Shown here in pieces: positions 8,574 to 17,628 of a stretch of 64,000 nucleotides of DNA. This DNA comes from Streptomyces lanatus (lineage in GTDB: Bacteria; Actinomycetota; Actinomycetes; Streptomycetales; Streptomycetaceae): contig NZ_BNBM01000016.1 of assembly GCF_014655715.1 (NCBI RefSeq), positions 62,001 to 126,000 of the forward strand, given 5' to 3'. The notes under the pieces are model-generated. The model saw nothing but the letters and a program-made list of their open reading frames with translations, was not told the DNA's origin and ran no database searches. How positions within the stretch are numbered: position 1 is the first letter of the stretch; every line of letters begins with the position of its first letter. Position numbers and translations under genes: made by a program.

Positions 8574-9116
8574 GTGACCGCAACGCTGATCTGGATCCTC
8601 GTAGCCCTCGTCGTCATCGGCCTCTACCTCAGCTGGACCGCCGGCCGGCTCGACCGGCTGCACGCCAGGATCGACGCGGCACGCGCCGCGCTCGACGCAC
8701 AGCTGCTGCGCCGCGCCTCGGTGGCCCAGGAACTGGCCACCTCAGGAGTGCTGGATCCGGCCGCCTCGATCGTCCTGTACGAGGCCGCGCACGCCGCCCG
8801 GCAGGCCGAGGAGGAGCAGCGGGAGGTCGCCGAGAGCGAGCTCAGCCAGGCGCTGCGGGCCGTGTTCGCCGTGCCGCAGCAGGTGGAGGCGGTACGGGAG
8901 GCGCCCGGGGGCGAGGAGGCGGCCCGTGAGCTGACCGAGGCGGTCCGCCGGGTACCGATGGCCCGGCGCTTCCACAACGACGCCGTACGGGCCGCCCGGG
9001 CGCTGCGCAGGCACCGCAAGGTCCGCTGGTTCCGGCTGGCCGGGCACGCGCCGTTCCCCATGGCCTTCGAGATGGACGACGAGCCACCGGCGGCCCTCGT
9101 CGACCGGGCGGCCTGA
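8574..9116 (+). CDS. LemA-like membrane-anchored protein, divergent
   Basis: A 180-residue protein with a single N-terminal membrane helix (LIWILVALVVIGLYL) followed by helices rich in Ala, Arg and Glu. The segments RLDRLHARIDAARAALDAQL and RRFHNDAVRAARALRRHRKV, and the terminal FPMAFEMDDE, align by eye with the start, the YNxAVRxYN segment and the end of LemA proteins. The similarity is weak and the assignment is tentative. LemA proteins have an outside N-terminus and a cytoplasmic helical bundle; their function is poorly known. The GTG start at 8574 is chosen because the membrane helix begins directly after it. It stands alone between pimA and pdxS. Confidence 0.7.
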   Translation: MTATLIWILVALVVIGLYLSWTAGRLDRLHARIDAARAALDAQLLRRASVAQELATSGVLDPAASIVLYEAAHAARQAEEEQREVAESELSQALRAVFAVPQQVEAVREAPGGEEAARELTEAVRRVPMARRFHNDAVRAARALRRHRKVRWFRLAGHAPFPMAFEMDDEPPAALVDRAA

Positions 9117-9243
9117 CCAGCGCCTTCACGCCAACGGGCCGGAAAAGGATCCACCAGCTGTCCATTGGCCCTTGCTGTGGCCTGGTCCGTTCACGTTTCC
9201 TCGGTGCTTGCAGTAACCCTCTTTACACCGTGTGAGGTCACCC

Positions 9244-10149
9244 GTGTCCAACTCCGAAAACCAGACCCCCGAGATCGGCACCGCCCGTGTGAAGCGCGGC
9301 ATGGCCGAGCAGCTCAAGGGTGGCGTGATCATGGACGTCGTCACGCCGGAGCAGGCGAAGATCGCCGAGGACGCGGGCGCCGTCGCCGTCATGGCCCTGG
9401 AGCGGGTCCCCGCCGACATCCGCAAGGACGGCGGAGTGGCCCGTATGTCCGACCCGGACATGATCGAAGGCATCATCGAGGCCGTCTCGATCCCGGTCAT
9501 GGCCAAGTCCCGCATCGGCCACTTCGTCGAGGCCCAGGTCCTGCAGTCCCTCGGCGTCGACTACATCGACGAGTCCGAGGTCCTCACCCCGGCCGACGAG
9601 GTCAACCACTCCGACAAGTGGGCCTTCACGACCCCCTTCGTCTGCGGCGCCACCAACCTGGGCGAGGCCCTGCGCCGGATCGCCGAGGGCGCGGCCATGA
9701 TCCGCTCCAAGGGCGAGGCCGGCACCGGCAACGTCGTCGAGGCGGTCCGCCACCTGCGCCAGATCAAGAACGAGATAGCCAAGCTGCGCGGCTTCGACAA
9801 CAACGAGCTGTACGCCGCCGCCAAGGAGCTGCGCGCCCCGTACGAGCTGGTCAAGGAAGTCTCCGAGCTCGGCAAGCTCCCGGTCGTCCTGTTCTCCGCC
9901 GGCGGTGTCGCCACCCCGGCCGACGCCGCGCTGATGCGTCAGCTCGGTGCCGAGGGCGTCTTCGTCGGCTCCGGCATCTTCAAGTCCGGCGACCCGGCCA
10001 AGCGCGCGGCCGCCATCGTCAAGGCGACCACCTTCTTCGACGACCCGAAGATCATCGCGGACGCGTCCCGCAACCTCGGCGAGGCCATGGTCGGCATCAA
10101 CTGCGACACCCTCCCCGAGGCCGAGCGCTACGCCAACCGAGGCTGGTAA
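9244..10149 (+). CDS. pdxS: Pyridoxal 5'-phosphate synthase, lyase subunit
   Basis: A 301-residue (beta/alpha)8 barrel enzyme that makes PLP from ribose 5-phosphate, glyceraldehyde 3-phosphate and ammonia. The highly conserved sequences GGVIMDVVTPEQAKIAEDAG, ALERVPADIRKDGGVARMSD and VVLFSAGGVATPADAALM are intact, including the lysines that hold the sugar intermediates. GTG 9244 is preferred over GTG 9232 because GAGGT lies five bases before it. The stop codon overlaps the pdxT start (TAATG), so the glutaminase partner is made in step. The two proteins form a 12+12 complex. Confidence 0.96.
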   Translation: MSNSENQTPEIGTARVKRGMAEQLKGGVIMDVVTPEQAKIAEDAGAVAVMALERVPADIRKDGGVARMSDPDMIEGIIEAVSIPVMAKSRIGHFVEAQVLQSLGVDYIDESEVLTPADEVNHSDKWAFTTPFVCGATNLGEALRRIAEGAAMIRSKGEAGTGNVVEAVRHLRQIKNEIAKLRGFDNNELYAAAKELRAPYELVKEVSELGKLPVVLFSAGGVATPADAALMRQLGAEGVFVGSGIFKSGDPAKRAAAIVKATTFFDDPKIIADASRNLGEAMVGINCDTLPEAERYANRGW

Positions 10150-10754
10150 TGGCCACTCCCGTAGTCGGAGTCCTCGCACTCCAGGGCGACGTACGGGAGC
10201 ACCTCATCGCCCTGGCCGCGGCTGACGCCGTGGCCAGGCCGGTGCGGCGCCCCGAAGAGCTCGCCGGGATCGACGGCCTGGTCATCCCCGGCGGCGAGTC
10301 CACGACCATCTCCAAGCTGGCCGTCCTCTTCGGCGTGATGGAGCCGCTACGCGCGCGCGTGCGGGACGGCCTGCCGGTCTACGGCACCTGCGCCGGCATG
10401 ATCATGCTCGCCGACAAGATCCTCGACCCGCGCTCGGGCCAGGAGACGATCGGCGGCATCGACATGATCGTGCGCCGCAACGCCTTCGGACGACAGAACG
10501 AGTCCTTCGAGGCCGCCCTCGACGTGAAGGGCATCGCGGGCGACCCCGTGGAGGGCGTCTTCATCCGCGCCCCCTGGGTCGAGTCCGTCGGCGCCTCGGC
10601 CGAGGTGCTCGCCGAGCACGACGGCCACATCGTGGCCGTCCGCCAGGGCAACGCGCTCGCCACGTCGTTCCACCCGGAACTGACCGGTGACCACCGGGTG
10701 CACGGCCTGTTCGTCGACATGGTGCGCGCGAACCGGGCGACCGAGTCCTTGTAG
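10149..10754 (+). CDS. pdxT: Pyridoxal 5'-phosphate synthase, glutaminase subunit
   Basis: A 201-residue class I glutamine amidotransferase that supplies ammonia to PdxS. The oxyanion region IPGGESTT, the nucleophile motif YGTCAGMIMLA with its cysteine, and the C-terminal SFHPELTGD containing the catalytic His and Glu are all present. The start ATG shares one base with the pdxS stop, giving tight coupling. A weak hairpin follows before yebC. Confidence 0.95.
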   Translation: MATPVVGVLALQGDVREHLIALAAADAVARPVRRPEELAGIDGLVIPGGESTTISKLAVLFGVMEPLRARVRDGLPVYGTCAGMIMLADKILDPRSGQETIGGIDMIVRRNAFGRQNESFEAALDVKGIAGDPVEGVFIRAPWVESVGASAEVLAEHDGHIVAVRQGNALATSFHPELTGDHRVHGLFVDMVRANRATESL

Positions 10755-10765
10755 GATCTGAAGGT

Positions 10766-10791
10766 CCCCCCAAAGCCTTAAGGTCTGGGGG
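10766..10791 (+). terminator. Weak hairpin between pdxT and yebC
   Basis: CCCCCA at 10767-10772 can pair with TGGGGG at 10786-10791 around a loop that contains CCTTAAGG. Only six pairs and no T-run, so it may attenuate rather than terminate. Confidence 0.35.
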
Positions 10792-10830
10792 AGTTCGTTC
10801 AGAGATGGGTTACGCGAAGGAGACAGGCAG

Positions 10831-11583
10831 ATGTCCGGCCACTCTAAATGGGCCACGACGAAGCACAAGAAGGCCGTGATCGACGCCAAGCGCGGCAAGC
10901 TCTTCGCGAAGCTCATCAAGAACATCGAGGTCGCGGCGCGCATGGGCGGCGTGGACCTCGAAGGCAATCCGACGCTCTATGACGCCGTCCAGAAGGCGAA
11001 GAAGCAGTCGGTGCCGAACAAGAACATCGACTCCGCGATCAAGCGCGGCGGTGGTCTCGAGGCCGGTGGCGCCGACTACGAGACGATCATGTACGAAGGT
11101 TACGGCCCGAACGGCGTCGCGGTGCTCATCGAGTGCCTCACCGACAACCGCAACCGCGCCGCCTCCGACGTCCGCGTCGCCATGACCCGCAACGGCGGCA
11201 ACATGGCCGACCCCGGCTCGGTGTCGTACATGTTCAGCCGCAAGGGCGTCGTCATCGTCCCCAAGGGCGAGCTGAGCGAGGACGACGTCCTCACCGCCGT
11301 CCTGGACGCGGGCGCCGAGGAGGTCAACGACCTCGGTGAGTCCTTCGAGGTCGTCAGCGAGGCCACCGACCTGGTCGCGGTCCGCACCGCCCTCCAGGAC
11401 GCGGGCATCGACTACGACTCCGCCGACTCCAGCTTCCTGCCGTCGGTGCAGGTCGAGCTGGACGAGGAAGGCGCCAGGAAGATCTTCAGGCTGATCGACG
11501 CGCTCGAGGACAGCGACGACGTGCAGAACGTCTTCGCCAACTTCGACGTCAGCGACGAGATCATGGAGAAGGTCGACGCGTAG
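10831..11583 (+). CDS. YebC/PmpR family DNA-binding regulatory protein
   Basis: A 250-residue YebC/TACO1-type protein. It opens with the family signature MSGHSKWATTKHKKAVIDAKRG, and GGNMADPGSVSYMF in the middle domain is also conserved. Some family members are transcription regulators and others act on ribosomes to ease translation of difficult sequences; the sequence does not separate these. A GAAGGAGA ribosome binding site precedes the ATG. It sits between pdxST and ruvCAB, as in many bacteria where it neighbours the ruv genes, and a strong terminator follows. Confidence 0.93.
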   Translation: MSGHSKWATTKHKKAVIDAKRGKLFAKLIKNIEVAARMGGVDLEGNPTLYDAVQKAKKQSVPNKNIDSAIKRGGGLEAGGADYETIMYEGYGPNGVAVLIECLTDNRNRAASDVRVAMTRNGGNMADPGSVSYMFSRKGVVIVPKGELSEDDVLTAVLDAGAEEVNDLGESFEVVSEATDLVAVRTALQDAGIDYDSADSSFLPSVQVELDEEGARKIFRLIDALEDSDDVQNVFANFDVSDEIMEKVDA

Positions 11584-11606
11584 CGCTGCCGCGAACTGAG
11601 CGGTTT

Positions 11607-11642
11607 CGGCGGGCCGGTGGGACACACCCCACCGGCCCGCCG
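11607..11642 (+). terminator. Terminator after yebC
   Basis: Perfect 15-bp inverted repeat CGGCGGGCCGGTGGG / CCCACCGGCCCGCCG around an ACACAC loop, starting 24 bases after the yebC stop and upstream of ruvC. Confidence 0.8.
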
Positions 11643-11701
11643 CCGTTGTCGGTGGCAGCAGATAGCCTGCACAAACAGGCGATCGAAGAAGGGGTGTGGG
11701 G

Positions 11702-12241
11702 GTGCGCGTACTGGGGGTGGACCCGGGGCTGACGCGATGCGGTGTCGGTGTGGTCGAAGGCGTCGCCGGGCGGCCGCTGACCATGCTCGGCGTCGGTGTC
11801 GTCCGTACGCCCGCCGACGCCGAGCTCGGGCACCGCCTCGTCGCCGTCGAGCAGGGCATCGAGCAGTGGCTGGACGAATACCGTCCCGAATTCGTCGCCG
11901 TGGAGCGGGTGTTCAGCCAGCACAACGTCCGTACGGTCATGGGCACCGCCCAGGCGAGCGCGGTCGCCATGCTCTGCGCGGCCCGCCGCGGCATCCCCGT
12001 CGCACTGCACACCCCGAGCGAGGTCAAGGCCGCCGTCACCGGCTCCGGCCGCGCCGACAAGGCCCAGGTCGGCGCCATGGTCACCCGGCTGCTCCGGCTC
12101 AGCGCCCCGCCCAAGCCGGCCGACGCCGCCGACGCCCTCGCGCTCGCCATCTGCCACATCTGGCGCGCGCCCGCGCAGAACCGACTCCAGCAGGCCGTCG
12201 CCCTGCACACCGCCAAAGCACCGAAAGGCCGTACGGCATGA
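11702..12241 (+). CDS. ruvC: Crossover junction endodeoxyribonuclease RuvC
   Basis: A 179-residue Holliday junction resolvase. The four acidic catalytic residues are visible as D7 (VLGVDPG), E68 (VAVERVF) and the pair D141/D144 (DAADALALA). Three in-line or near GTG codons exist; GTG 11702 is chosen because GAAGAAGGGG lies at suitable distance, giving VRVLGVDPGL. The stop overlaps the ruvA start (ATGA). Together with RuvAB it resolves recombination intermediates. Confidence 0.95.
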   Translation: MRVLGVDPGLTRCGVGVVEGVAGRPLTMLGVGVVRTPADAELGHRLVAVEQGIEQWLDEYRPEFVAVERVFSQHNVRTVMGTAQASAVAMLCAARRGIPVALHTPSEVKAAVTGSGRADKAQVGAMVTRLLRLSAPPKPADAADALALAICHIWRAPAQNRLQQAVALHTAKAPKGRTA

Positions 12242-12843
12242 TCGCCTTCGTCAGCGGCACAGTGGCCGCACTCGCTCCGGACGCCGCGGTCGTCGAGGTG
12301 GGCGGGGTCGGCATGGCCGTCCAGTGCACGCCGAACACGCTGTCCACGCTGCGTCTCGGCAAGCCCGCCAAGCTGCACACCTCCCTGGTGGTCCGCGAGG
12401 ACTCCCTCACCCTGTACGGCTTCGCGGACGACGACGAACGGCAGACGTTCGAGCTGCTCCAGACCGCGAGCGGGGTCGGCCCCCGGCTTGCCCAGGCGAT
12501 GCTGGCGGTGCACTCGCCCGACGCCCTGCGCCGAGCCGTCGCCACCGCCGACGAGAAGTCGCTCACCGCTGTCCCCGGCATCGGCAAGAAGGGCGCCCAG
12601 AAGCTGCTCCTGGAGCTCAAGGACCGCCTGGGCGAGCCCATCGGCGCCCCTGCGATCGGCGCCCCGGTGACCCAGGGCTGGCGCGACCAGCTGCACGCCG
12701 CCCTGATCGGCCTCGGCTACGCGACGAGGGAGGCCGACGAGGCCGTATCCGCCGTGGCCCCGCAGGCGGAGGCGGCCGAGGGCACTCCGCAGGTCGGCCA
12801 GCTGCTGAAGGCGGCGCTGCAGACCCTGAACAGAGCGCGCTGA
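12238..12843 (+). CDS. ruvA: Holliday junction branch migration protein RuvA
   Basis: A 201-residue RuvA with the N-terminal OB fold (MIAFVSGTVAAL), the helix-hairpin-helix region around LLQTASGVGPRLAQAML and AVPGIGKKGAQKLLLELKD, and a C-terminal RuvB-contact domain (RDQLHAALIGLGYATREADEA). Start ATG 12238 overlaps the ruvC stop by four bases. It forms the tetramer that binds four-way junctions and loads RuvB. Confidence 0.95.
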   Translation: MIAFVSGTVAALAPDAAVVEVGGVGMAVQCTPNTLSTLRLGKPAKLHTSLVVREDSLTLYGFADDDERQTFELLQTASGVGPRLAQAMLAVHSPDALRRAVATADEKSLTAVPGIGKKGAQKLLLELKDRLGEPIGAPAIGAPVTQGWRDQLHAALIGLGYATREADEAVSAVAPQAEAAEGTPQVGQLLKAALQTLNRAR

Positions 12844-12891
12844 TCGACCGACCCGACCACGACATCCACCGCGACCCCCGAGGCACAGCCA

Positions 12892-13962
12892 ATGAACTGG
12901 GACGACACCACCGACAGCACCGCCCCCGAGCGGCTGGTGGGCTCTGTCGCCGACCGTGAGGACCAGGCCGTCGAGGCCGCGCTGCGCCCGAAGGACCTGG
13001 GCGAGTTCATCGGCCAGGAGAAGGTCCGCGAACAGCTCGACCTCGTTCTGCGCGCCGCACGCGCGCGTGGCGCCACCGCCGACCATGTGCTGCTCTCCGG
13101 CGCTCCCGGCCTGGGCAAGACCACCCTCTCGATGATCATCGCGGCCGAGATGGGCGCCCCCATCCGCATCACCTCCGGCCCCGCCATCCAGCATGCCGGC
13201 GATCTCGCCGCGATCCTCTCCTCCCTCCAGGAGGGCGAGGTCCTCTTCCTCGACGAGATCCACCGCATGTCCCGGCCCGCCGAGGAGATGCTGTACATGG
13301 CGATGGAGGACTTCCGCGTCGACGTGATCGTCGGCAAGGGCCCGGGCGCCACCGCCATCCCGTTGGAGCTGCCCCCCTTCACCCTGGTCGGCGCCACCAC
13401 CCGCGCGGGCCTGCTGCCACCCCCGCTGCGCGACCGCTTCGGCTTCACCGCGCACATGGAGTTCTACGAGCCCGCCGAGCTGGAGCGCGTCATCCACCGC
13501 TCCGCCAACCTCCTCGACGTCGAGATAGAGGCCGACGGGGCCGCCGAGATCGCCGGCCGCTCCCGCGGCACACCCCGTATCGCCAACCGGCTGCTGCGCA
13601 GGGTCCGCGACTATGCCCAGGTCAAGGCGGACGGGATCATCACGCGGGACATCGCGGGAGCCGCCCTCGCGGTGTACGAGGTCGACGCCAGAGGCCTCGA
13701 CCGGCTCGACCGCGGTGTGCTGGAGGCCCTGCTCAAGCTGTTCGGCGGCGGTCCGGTCGGCCTGTCGACGCTCGCGGTCGCCGTGGGGGAGGAGCGTGAG
13801 ACCGTGGAAGAGGTGGCCGAGCCGTTCCTCGTCCGGGAGGGCCTGCTCGCCCGTACTCCCCGTGGCCGGGTCGCCACTCCCGCGGCATGGGCGCATCTCG
13901 GCCTCACCCCGCCGCGGTCGTCAGCTGCGGGAAACGGACAACAGGACCTGTTCGGGGCGTGA
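12892..13962 (+). CDS. ruvB: Holliday junction branch migration helicase RuvB
   Basis: A 356-residue AAA+ motor. Walker A GAPGLGKTT, Walker B LFLDEIHRM and sensor 1 LVGATTRAGLL are all present, and the C-terminal winged-helix domain ends in a glutamine-rich tail. The conserved LRPKDLGEFIGQEKVREQL begins the AAA domain. ATG 12892 follows a 48-bp gap after ruvA. With RuvA it drives branch migration before RuvC cleavage. Confidence 0.96.
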   Translation: MNWDDTTDSTAPERLVGSVADREDQAVEAALRPKDLGEFIGQEKVREQLDLVLRAARARGATADHVLLSGAPGLGKTTLSMIIAAEMGAPIRITSGPAIQHAGDLAAILSSLQEGEVLFLDEIHRMSRPAEEMLYMAMEDFRVDVIVGKGPGATAIPLELPPFTLVGATTRAGLLPPPLRDRFGFTAHMEFYEPAELERVIHRSANLLDVEIEADGAAEIAGRSRGTPRIANRLLRRVRDYAQVKADGIITRDIAGAALAVYEVDARGLDRLDRGVLEALLKLFGGGPVGLSTLAVAVGEERETVEEVAEPFLVREGLLARTPRGRVATPAAWAHLGLTPPRSSAAGNGQQDLFGA

Positions 13963-14138
13963 TGGATCCGTGACGGCGAGCTCAGTGGCCGGGGCAGGAA
14001 CCCCGGTGCCATGCTGAGCGTTGTTCCATGCGCGGAGACTCGCTTAGACTCCGCCGATGCCGCCCTTGTCGGCGGCAGACAAATCCCCCAACCATCAGGC
14101 CGCTCACCATCGCGGTCGTGTGAAGGAAGTTCCGACCC

Positions 14139-14639
14139 GTGAGTCTCGTGACCCTCCTCCCGTTCATCGTGCTCATCGGGGCCATGTTCCTGATGACCCG
14201 GTCGGCCAAGAAGAAGCAGCAGCAGGCCACCGACATGCGGAACCAGATGCAGCCCGGATCCGGTATCCGCACCATCGGGGGCTTGTACGCCACCGTCAAG
14301 GAGGTCAGCGACGACACCGTCCTCGTTGACGCCGGGCCGGGCGTGGAGCTTCTCTTCGCCAAGAACGCGATCGGTGCCGTCCTCTCCGACGACGAGTACA
14401 ACCGCATCGTGCACGGCATTGAGCACGACCTGAAGTCCGACGTCGTCCCGGACGACGCCTCCTCCCTCACCGAGACCGACGAGCCCGCCGCTGCCGCCGC
14501 CTCCGACGAGAAGTCCGTCGACCTCGGTAAGAAGGACGAGACGGAAGAGGCCGACGAGCCGTCGGACGCCGTGACCGCCGACGCCAAGGCGGACGACGAG
14601 CCGAAGAAGACCGACGGCGGCGACTCCGACGCGAAGTAG
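14139..14639 (+). CDS. yajC: Preprotein translocase subunit YajC
   Basis: A 166-residue small membrane protein. One N-terminal membrane helix (VTLLPFIVLIGAMFLM) is followed by a basic stretch (TRSAKKKQQQ) and the conserved region GSGIRTIGGLYATVKEVSDD typical of YajC. The C-terminal ~60 residues are very acidic and low complexity (Glu, Asp, Ala, Lys), longer than in E. coli. GTG 14139 has a GAAGGA site. It associates with SecDF, whose genes follow directly. Confidence 0.9.
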   Translation: MSLVTLLPFIVLIGAMFLMTRSAKKKQQQATDMRNQMQPGSGIRTIGGLYATVKEVSDDTVLVDAGPGVELLFAKNAIGAVLSDDEYNRIVHGIEHDLKSDVVPDDASSLTETDEPAAAAASDEKSVDLGKKDETEEADEPSDAVTADAKADDEPKKTDGGDSDAK

Positions 14640-14648
14640 CCATGTTCC

Positions 14649-14677
14649 GGGGCGCGCGGGCCATGCCTGCGCGCCCC
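14649..14677 (+). terminator. Hairpin in the yajC-secD gap
   Basis: GGGGCGCGC pairs with GCGCGCCCC (9 bp, 11-base loop) ten bases after the yajC stop. No T-run; it may be a processing or attenuation element, since secD continues the same functional unit. Confidence 0.4.
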
Positions 14678-14771
14678 CGGGCATGCCGACTTCGCACGGG
14701 ATCCCGACACCATGTCATGGCCGCTCGTCCATTGACCCGGAGCGAGGCGGCCCGAGAGGGAGTACGAGAAG

Positions 14772-16508
14772 GTGGCAGCACCTAAGAAGGGCCGCAGCGC
14801 GGGCGCCCAGAGCAAGCCAGGGCGCTCGCTGGCCCTCATCCTGATCGCCATCGCGGCGCTCACCGGGGGGATGTTCGCCTCGGGACACACCACTCCGCGA
14901 CTCGGCATCGACCTGGCAGGCGGCACGAGCATTACGCTTCGCGCGGTCGCCGAGCCCGGTCAGGAATCCGCGATCAACAAGACCAACATGGACACCGCGG
15001 TCGAGATCATGGAACGCCGTGTCAATGGTCTGGGTGTCTCGGAGTCCGAGGTACAGACCCAGGGCGACAAGAACATCATCGTCAACATCCCCAAGGGCAC
15101 GAACGCGAAGGAAGCCCGGGCGCAGGTCGGCACCACCGCCAAGCTCTACTTCCGGCCGGTCCTGCAGCGGGAGGCCGCCGCCGGCGCGGCGGCGACGCCC
15201 ACCCCGAGCGGTTCCCCGAGCGCGTCCGGCACGGACAAGGCCAAGGACTCCGCGACGTCCGGCTCCCCCAGCCCGTCGGCCACCGCCACCTCCCAGGGCC
15301 GCGCTGTCACCGACGCGCTGAAGGCGGACGCCACGCCGTCCGCGAGCAACAGCCCCAAGGCCTCCGGCAGCCCGTCTCCGACCAGCACCTCCGGCTCCGC
15401 GTCCGGCGATCTGGAGAAGCAGTACGCCGCGCTCAACTGCGCCGACCCCAAGCAGCGTGCCACCGCCGGCAAGGGAGCCAAGCAGGGCGAGCCGACCGTG
15501 GCCTGCGGCCAGGACGGCGGCCAGTGGAGCAAGTTCCTGCTGGGCCCGGTCGACGTCGACGGCACCGAGATCAAGAAGGCCCAGGCGAGCTTCAACACCC
15601 AGAGTGCCGCGGGCTGGCAGGTCGACATGACCTTCAACTCCGCCGGTGCCAAGAAGTTCGCCGACATCACCGCCAAGCTCGCGCAGCAGACCACCCCGCA
15701 GAACGAGTTCGCGATCGTCCTGGACGACGAGGTCGTCTCCCACCCGTTCGTCCAGAGCGCCATCGGCGGCGGTAACGCGCAGATCTCCGGCAGCTTCACC
15801 CAGGAGGAGGCCCAGAGCCTCGCCAACATGCTGTCGTACGGCGCCCTGCCGCTGTCCTTCCAGGAGGACAGCGTCACCACGGTGACCGCCGCGCTCGGCG
15901 GCGAGCAGCTGAAGGCCGGTCTGATCGCCGGTGCGATCGGCCTCGGTCTGGTCGTGATCTACCTGCTGGTCTACTACCGCGGCCTGTCGCTGATCGCCCT
16001 GCTGTCGCTGCTGGCCTCCGCGGCCCTGACGTACACGCTCATGTCGCTGCTCGGCCCGACCATCGGCTTCGCGCTGAACCTGCCGGCCGTCTGCGGTGCC
16101 ATCGTGGCCATCGGCATCACAGCGGACTCGTTCATCGTGTACTTCGAACGCGTCCGGGACGAGATCCGGGAGGGCCGCTCGCTGCGTCCCGCCGTCGAGC
16201 GTGCCTGGCCGCGCGCCCGGCGCACCATCCTGGTCTCCGACTTCGTGTCGTTCCTCGCCGCCGCGGTGCTCTTCATCGTCACCGTCGGCAAGGTCCAGGG
16301 CTTCGCGTTCACGCTCGGCCTGACCACCCTGCTCGACGTGGTCGTCGTGTTCCTGTTCACCAAGCCGCTGCTGACGCTCCTGGCCCGCACCAAGTTCTTC
16401 GCGAGCGGCCACCCGTGGTCCGGCCTCGATCCCAAGCGACTGGGAGCCAAGCCACCGCTGCGCCGCACCCGCCGTCCCTCCGCCCCTGTCGACCCGAAGG
16501 AGGCGTGA
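14772..16508 (+). CDS. secD: Protein translocase subunit SecD
   Basis: A 578-residue RND-type subunit that uses the proton gradient to help pull secreted proteins across the membrane. The first membrane helix (LALILIAIAALTGGMFASG) leads to LGIDLAGGTSITLR, and the C-terminal five-helix bundle carries GLVVIYLLVYYRGL and AIVAIGITADSFIVYFERVR, the conserved motif of the family. Residues about 135-215 form an insertion of Ser, Pro, Thr, Gly and Ala within the periplasmic-type P1 region. GTG start 14772 follows GAGAAGG. secF begins two bases after its stop. Confidence 0.95.
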   Translation: MAAPKKGRSAGAQSKPGRSLALILIAIAALTGGMFASGHTTPRLGIDLAGGTSITLRAVAEPGQESAINKTNMDTAVEIMERRVNGLGVSESEVQTQGDKNIIVNIPKGTNAKEARAQVGTTAKLYFRPVLQREAAAGAAATPTPSGSPSASGTDKAKDSATSGSPSPSATATSQGRAVTDALKADATPSASNSPKASGSPSPTSTSGSASGDLEKQYAALNCADPKQRATAGKGAKQGEPTVACGQDGGQWSKFLLGPVDVDGTEIKKAQASFNTQSAAGWQVDMTFNSAGAKKFADITAKLAQQTTPQNEFAIVLDDEVVSHPFVQSAIGGGNAQISGSFTQEEAQSLANMLSYGALPLSFQEDSVTTVTAALGGEQLKAGLIAGAIGLGLVVIYLLVYYRGLSLIALLSLLASAALTYTLMSLLGPTIGFALNLPAVCGAIVAIGITADSFIVYFERVRDEIREGRSLRPAVERAWPRARRTILVSDFVSFLAAAVLFIVTVGKVQGFAFTLGLTTLLDVVVVFLFTKPLLTLLARTKFFASGHPWSGLDPKRLGAKPPLRRTRRPSAPVDPKEA

Positions 16509-16509
16509 G

Positions 16510-17628
16510 ATGTCGAAGCTCGGCACCCTCGGCGCCCGACTGCACCGCGGCGAGGTCGGCTACGACTTCGTCGGCAACCGCAAGATCTGGTACGGCATCT
16601 CGATCCTGATCACCATCACGGCCATCGTCGGCCTGGCGGTGCGCGGCCTGAACATGGGCATCGAATTCCAGGGCGGCGCGGTCTTCAACACCCCGAAGAA
16701 CACCCAGGCCTCGGTGTCCCAGGCCGAGCGGTACGCCGAGGAGGCGTCCGGCCACGACGCCATCGTCCAGAAGCTCGGCAACGGCAGCCTGCGCATCCAG
16801 GTCGCGGGCATCGGCACCAACGAGGCCGACAGGGTCTCGGCGGAACTGGCCAAGGACCTGAAGCTCTCCGAGGACGAGGTCACCGGCGAGCTGGTCGGCC
16901 CCAGCTGGGGTGAACAGATCGCCACCAAGGCCTGGCAGGGCCTCGGGATCTTCCTGGTCCTCGTGGTGATCTATCTGGCGATCGCGTTCGAATGGCGCAT
17001 GGCGCTGGCCGCGTTCGTCGCCCTGATCCACGACATCACCATCACGGTGGGCATCTACGCCCTCGTGGGCTTCGAGGTCACACCGGGCACGGTGATCGGT
17101 CTGCTGACCATCCTCGGTTATTCGCTCTACGACACGGTCGTCGTCTTCGACAGCCTCAAGGAGCAGACGAAGGACATCACCAAGCAGACCCGCTGGACCT
17201 ACAGCGATGTCGCCAACCGCTCGATCAACAGCACCCTGGTCCGCTCCATCAACACCACGGTGGTCGCGCTGCTGCCGGTGGCGGGCCTGCTGTTCATCGG
17301 TGGCGGCTTCCTCGGCGCCGGCATGCTCAACGACATCTCGCTGTCGCTGTTCGTGGGTCTCGCGGCCGGTGCGTACTCCTCGATCTTCATCGCCACGCCG
17401 CTCGTCGCCGACCTCAAGGAGCGCGAGCCGCAGATGAAGGCCCTGAGGAAGCGCGTCCTCGCCAAGCGCGCCCAGGCCGCCACCCAGGGCGCCCCCGCGG
17501 ACGCCGCCGGTACCGACGAGCCGCTGGACGACGAGCCGGAGGACGCCGCCCCCGCGGTGGTCGGCCCGCGCAACCAGCCCACGTCCCGTGGCCGGGGCCG
17601 CGGACGTCCCTCGGGGAAGCGCCGATGA
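16510..17628 (+). CDS. secF: Protein translocase subunit SecF
   Basis: A 372-residue partner of SecD. It contains the N-terminal helix (ISILITITAIVGLAVRGLNM), the conserved GIEFQGGAVF, and the helix motif AALIHDITITVGIYALVG with GYSLYDTVVVFDSLKE characteristic of SecF. The C-terminal ~60 residues are disordered, acidic, then basic (GRGRGRPSGKRR). Its stop overlaps the apt start (ATGA). Confidence 0.95.
   Translation: MSKLGTLGARLHRGEVGYDFVGNRKIWYGISILITITAIVGLAVRGLNMGIEFQGGAVFNTPKNTQASVSQAERYAEEASGHDAIVQKLGNGSLRIQVAGIGTNEADRVSAELAKDLKLSEDEVTGELVGPSWGEQIATKAWQGLGIFLVLVVIYLAIAFEWRMALAAFVALIHDITITVGIYALVGFEVTPGTVIGLLTILGYSLYDTVVVFDSLKEQTKDITKQTRWTYSDVANRSINSTLVRSINTTVVALLPVAGLLFIGGGFLGAGMLNDISLSLFVGLAAGAYSSIFIATPLVADLKEREPQMKALRKRVLAKRAQAATQGAPADAAGTDEPLDDEPEDAAPAVVGPRNQPTSRGRGRGRPSGKRR

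Noticed and set aside
10810..13896. 1028-codon open frame on the minus strand across yebC-ruvCAB
   Set aside because: Antisense to four well-recognised genes; composition is of shadow type (Gly/Leu/Val/Arg-rich).
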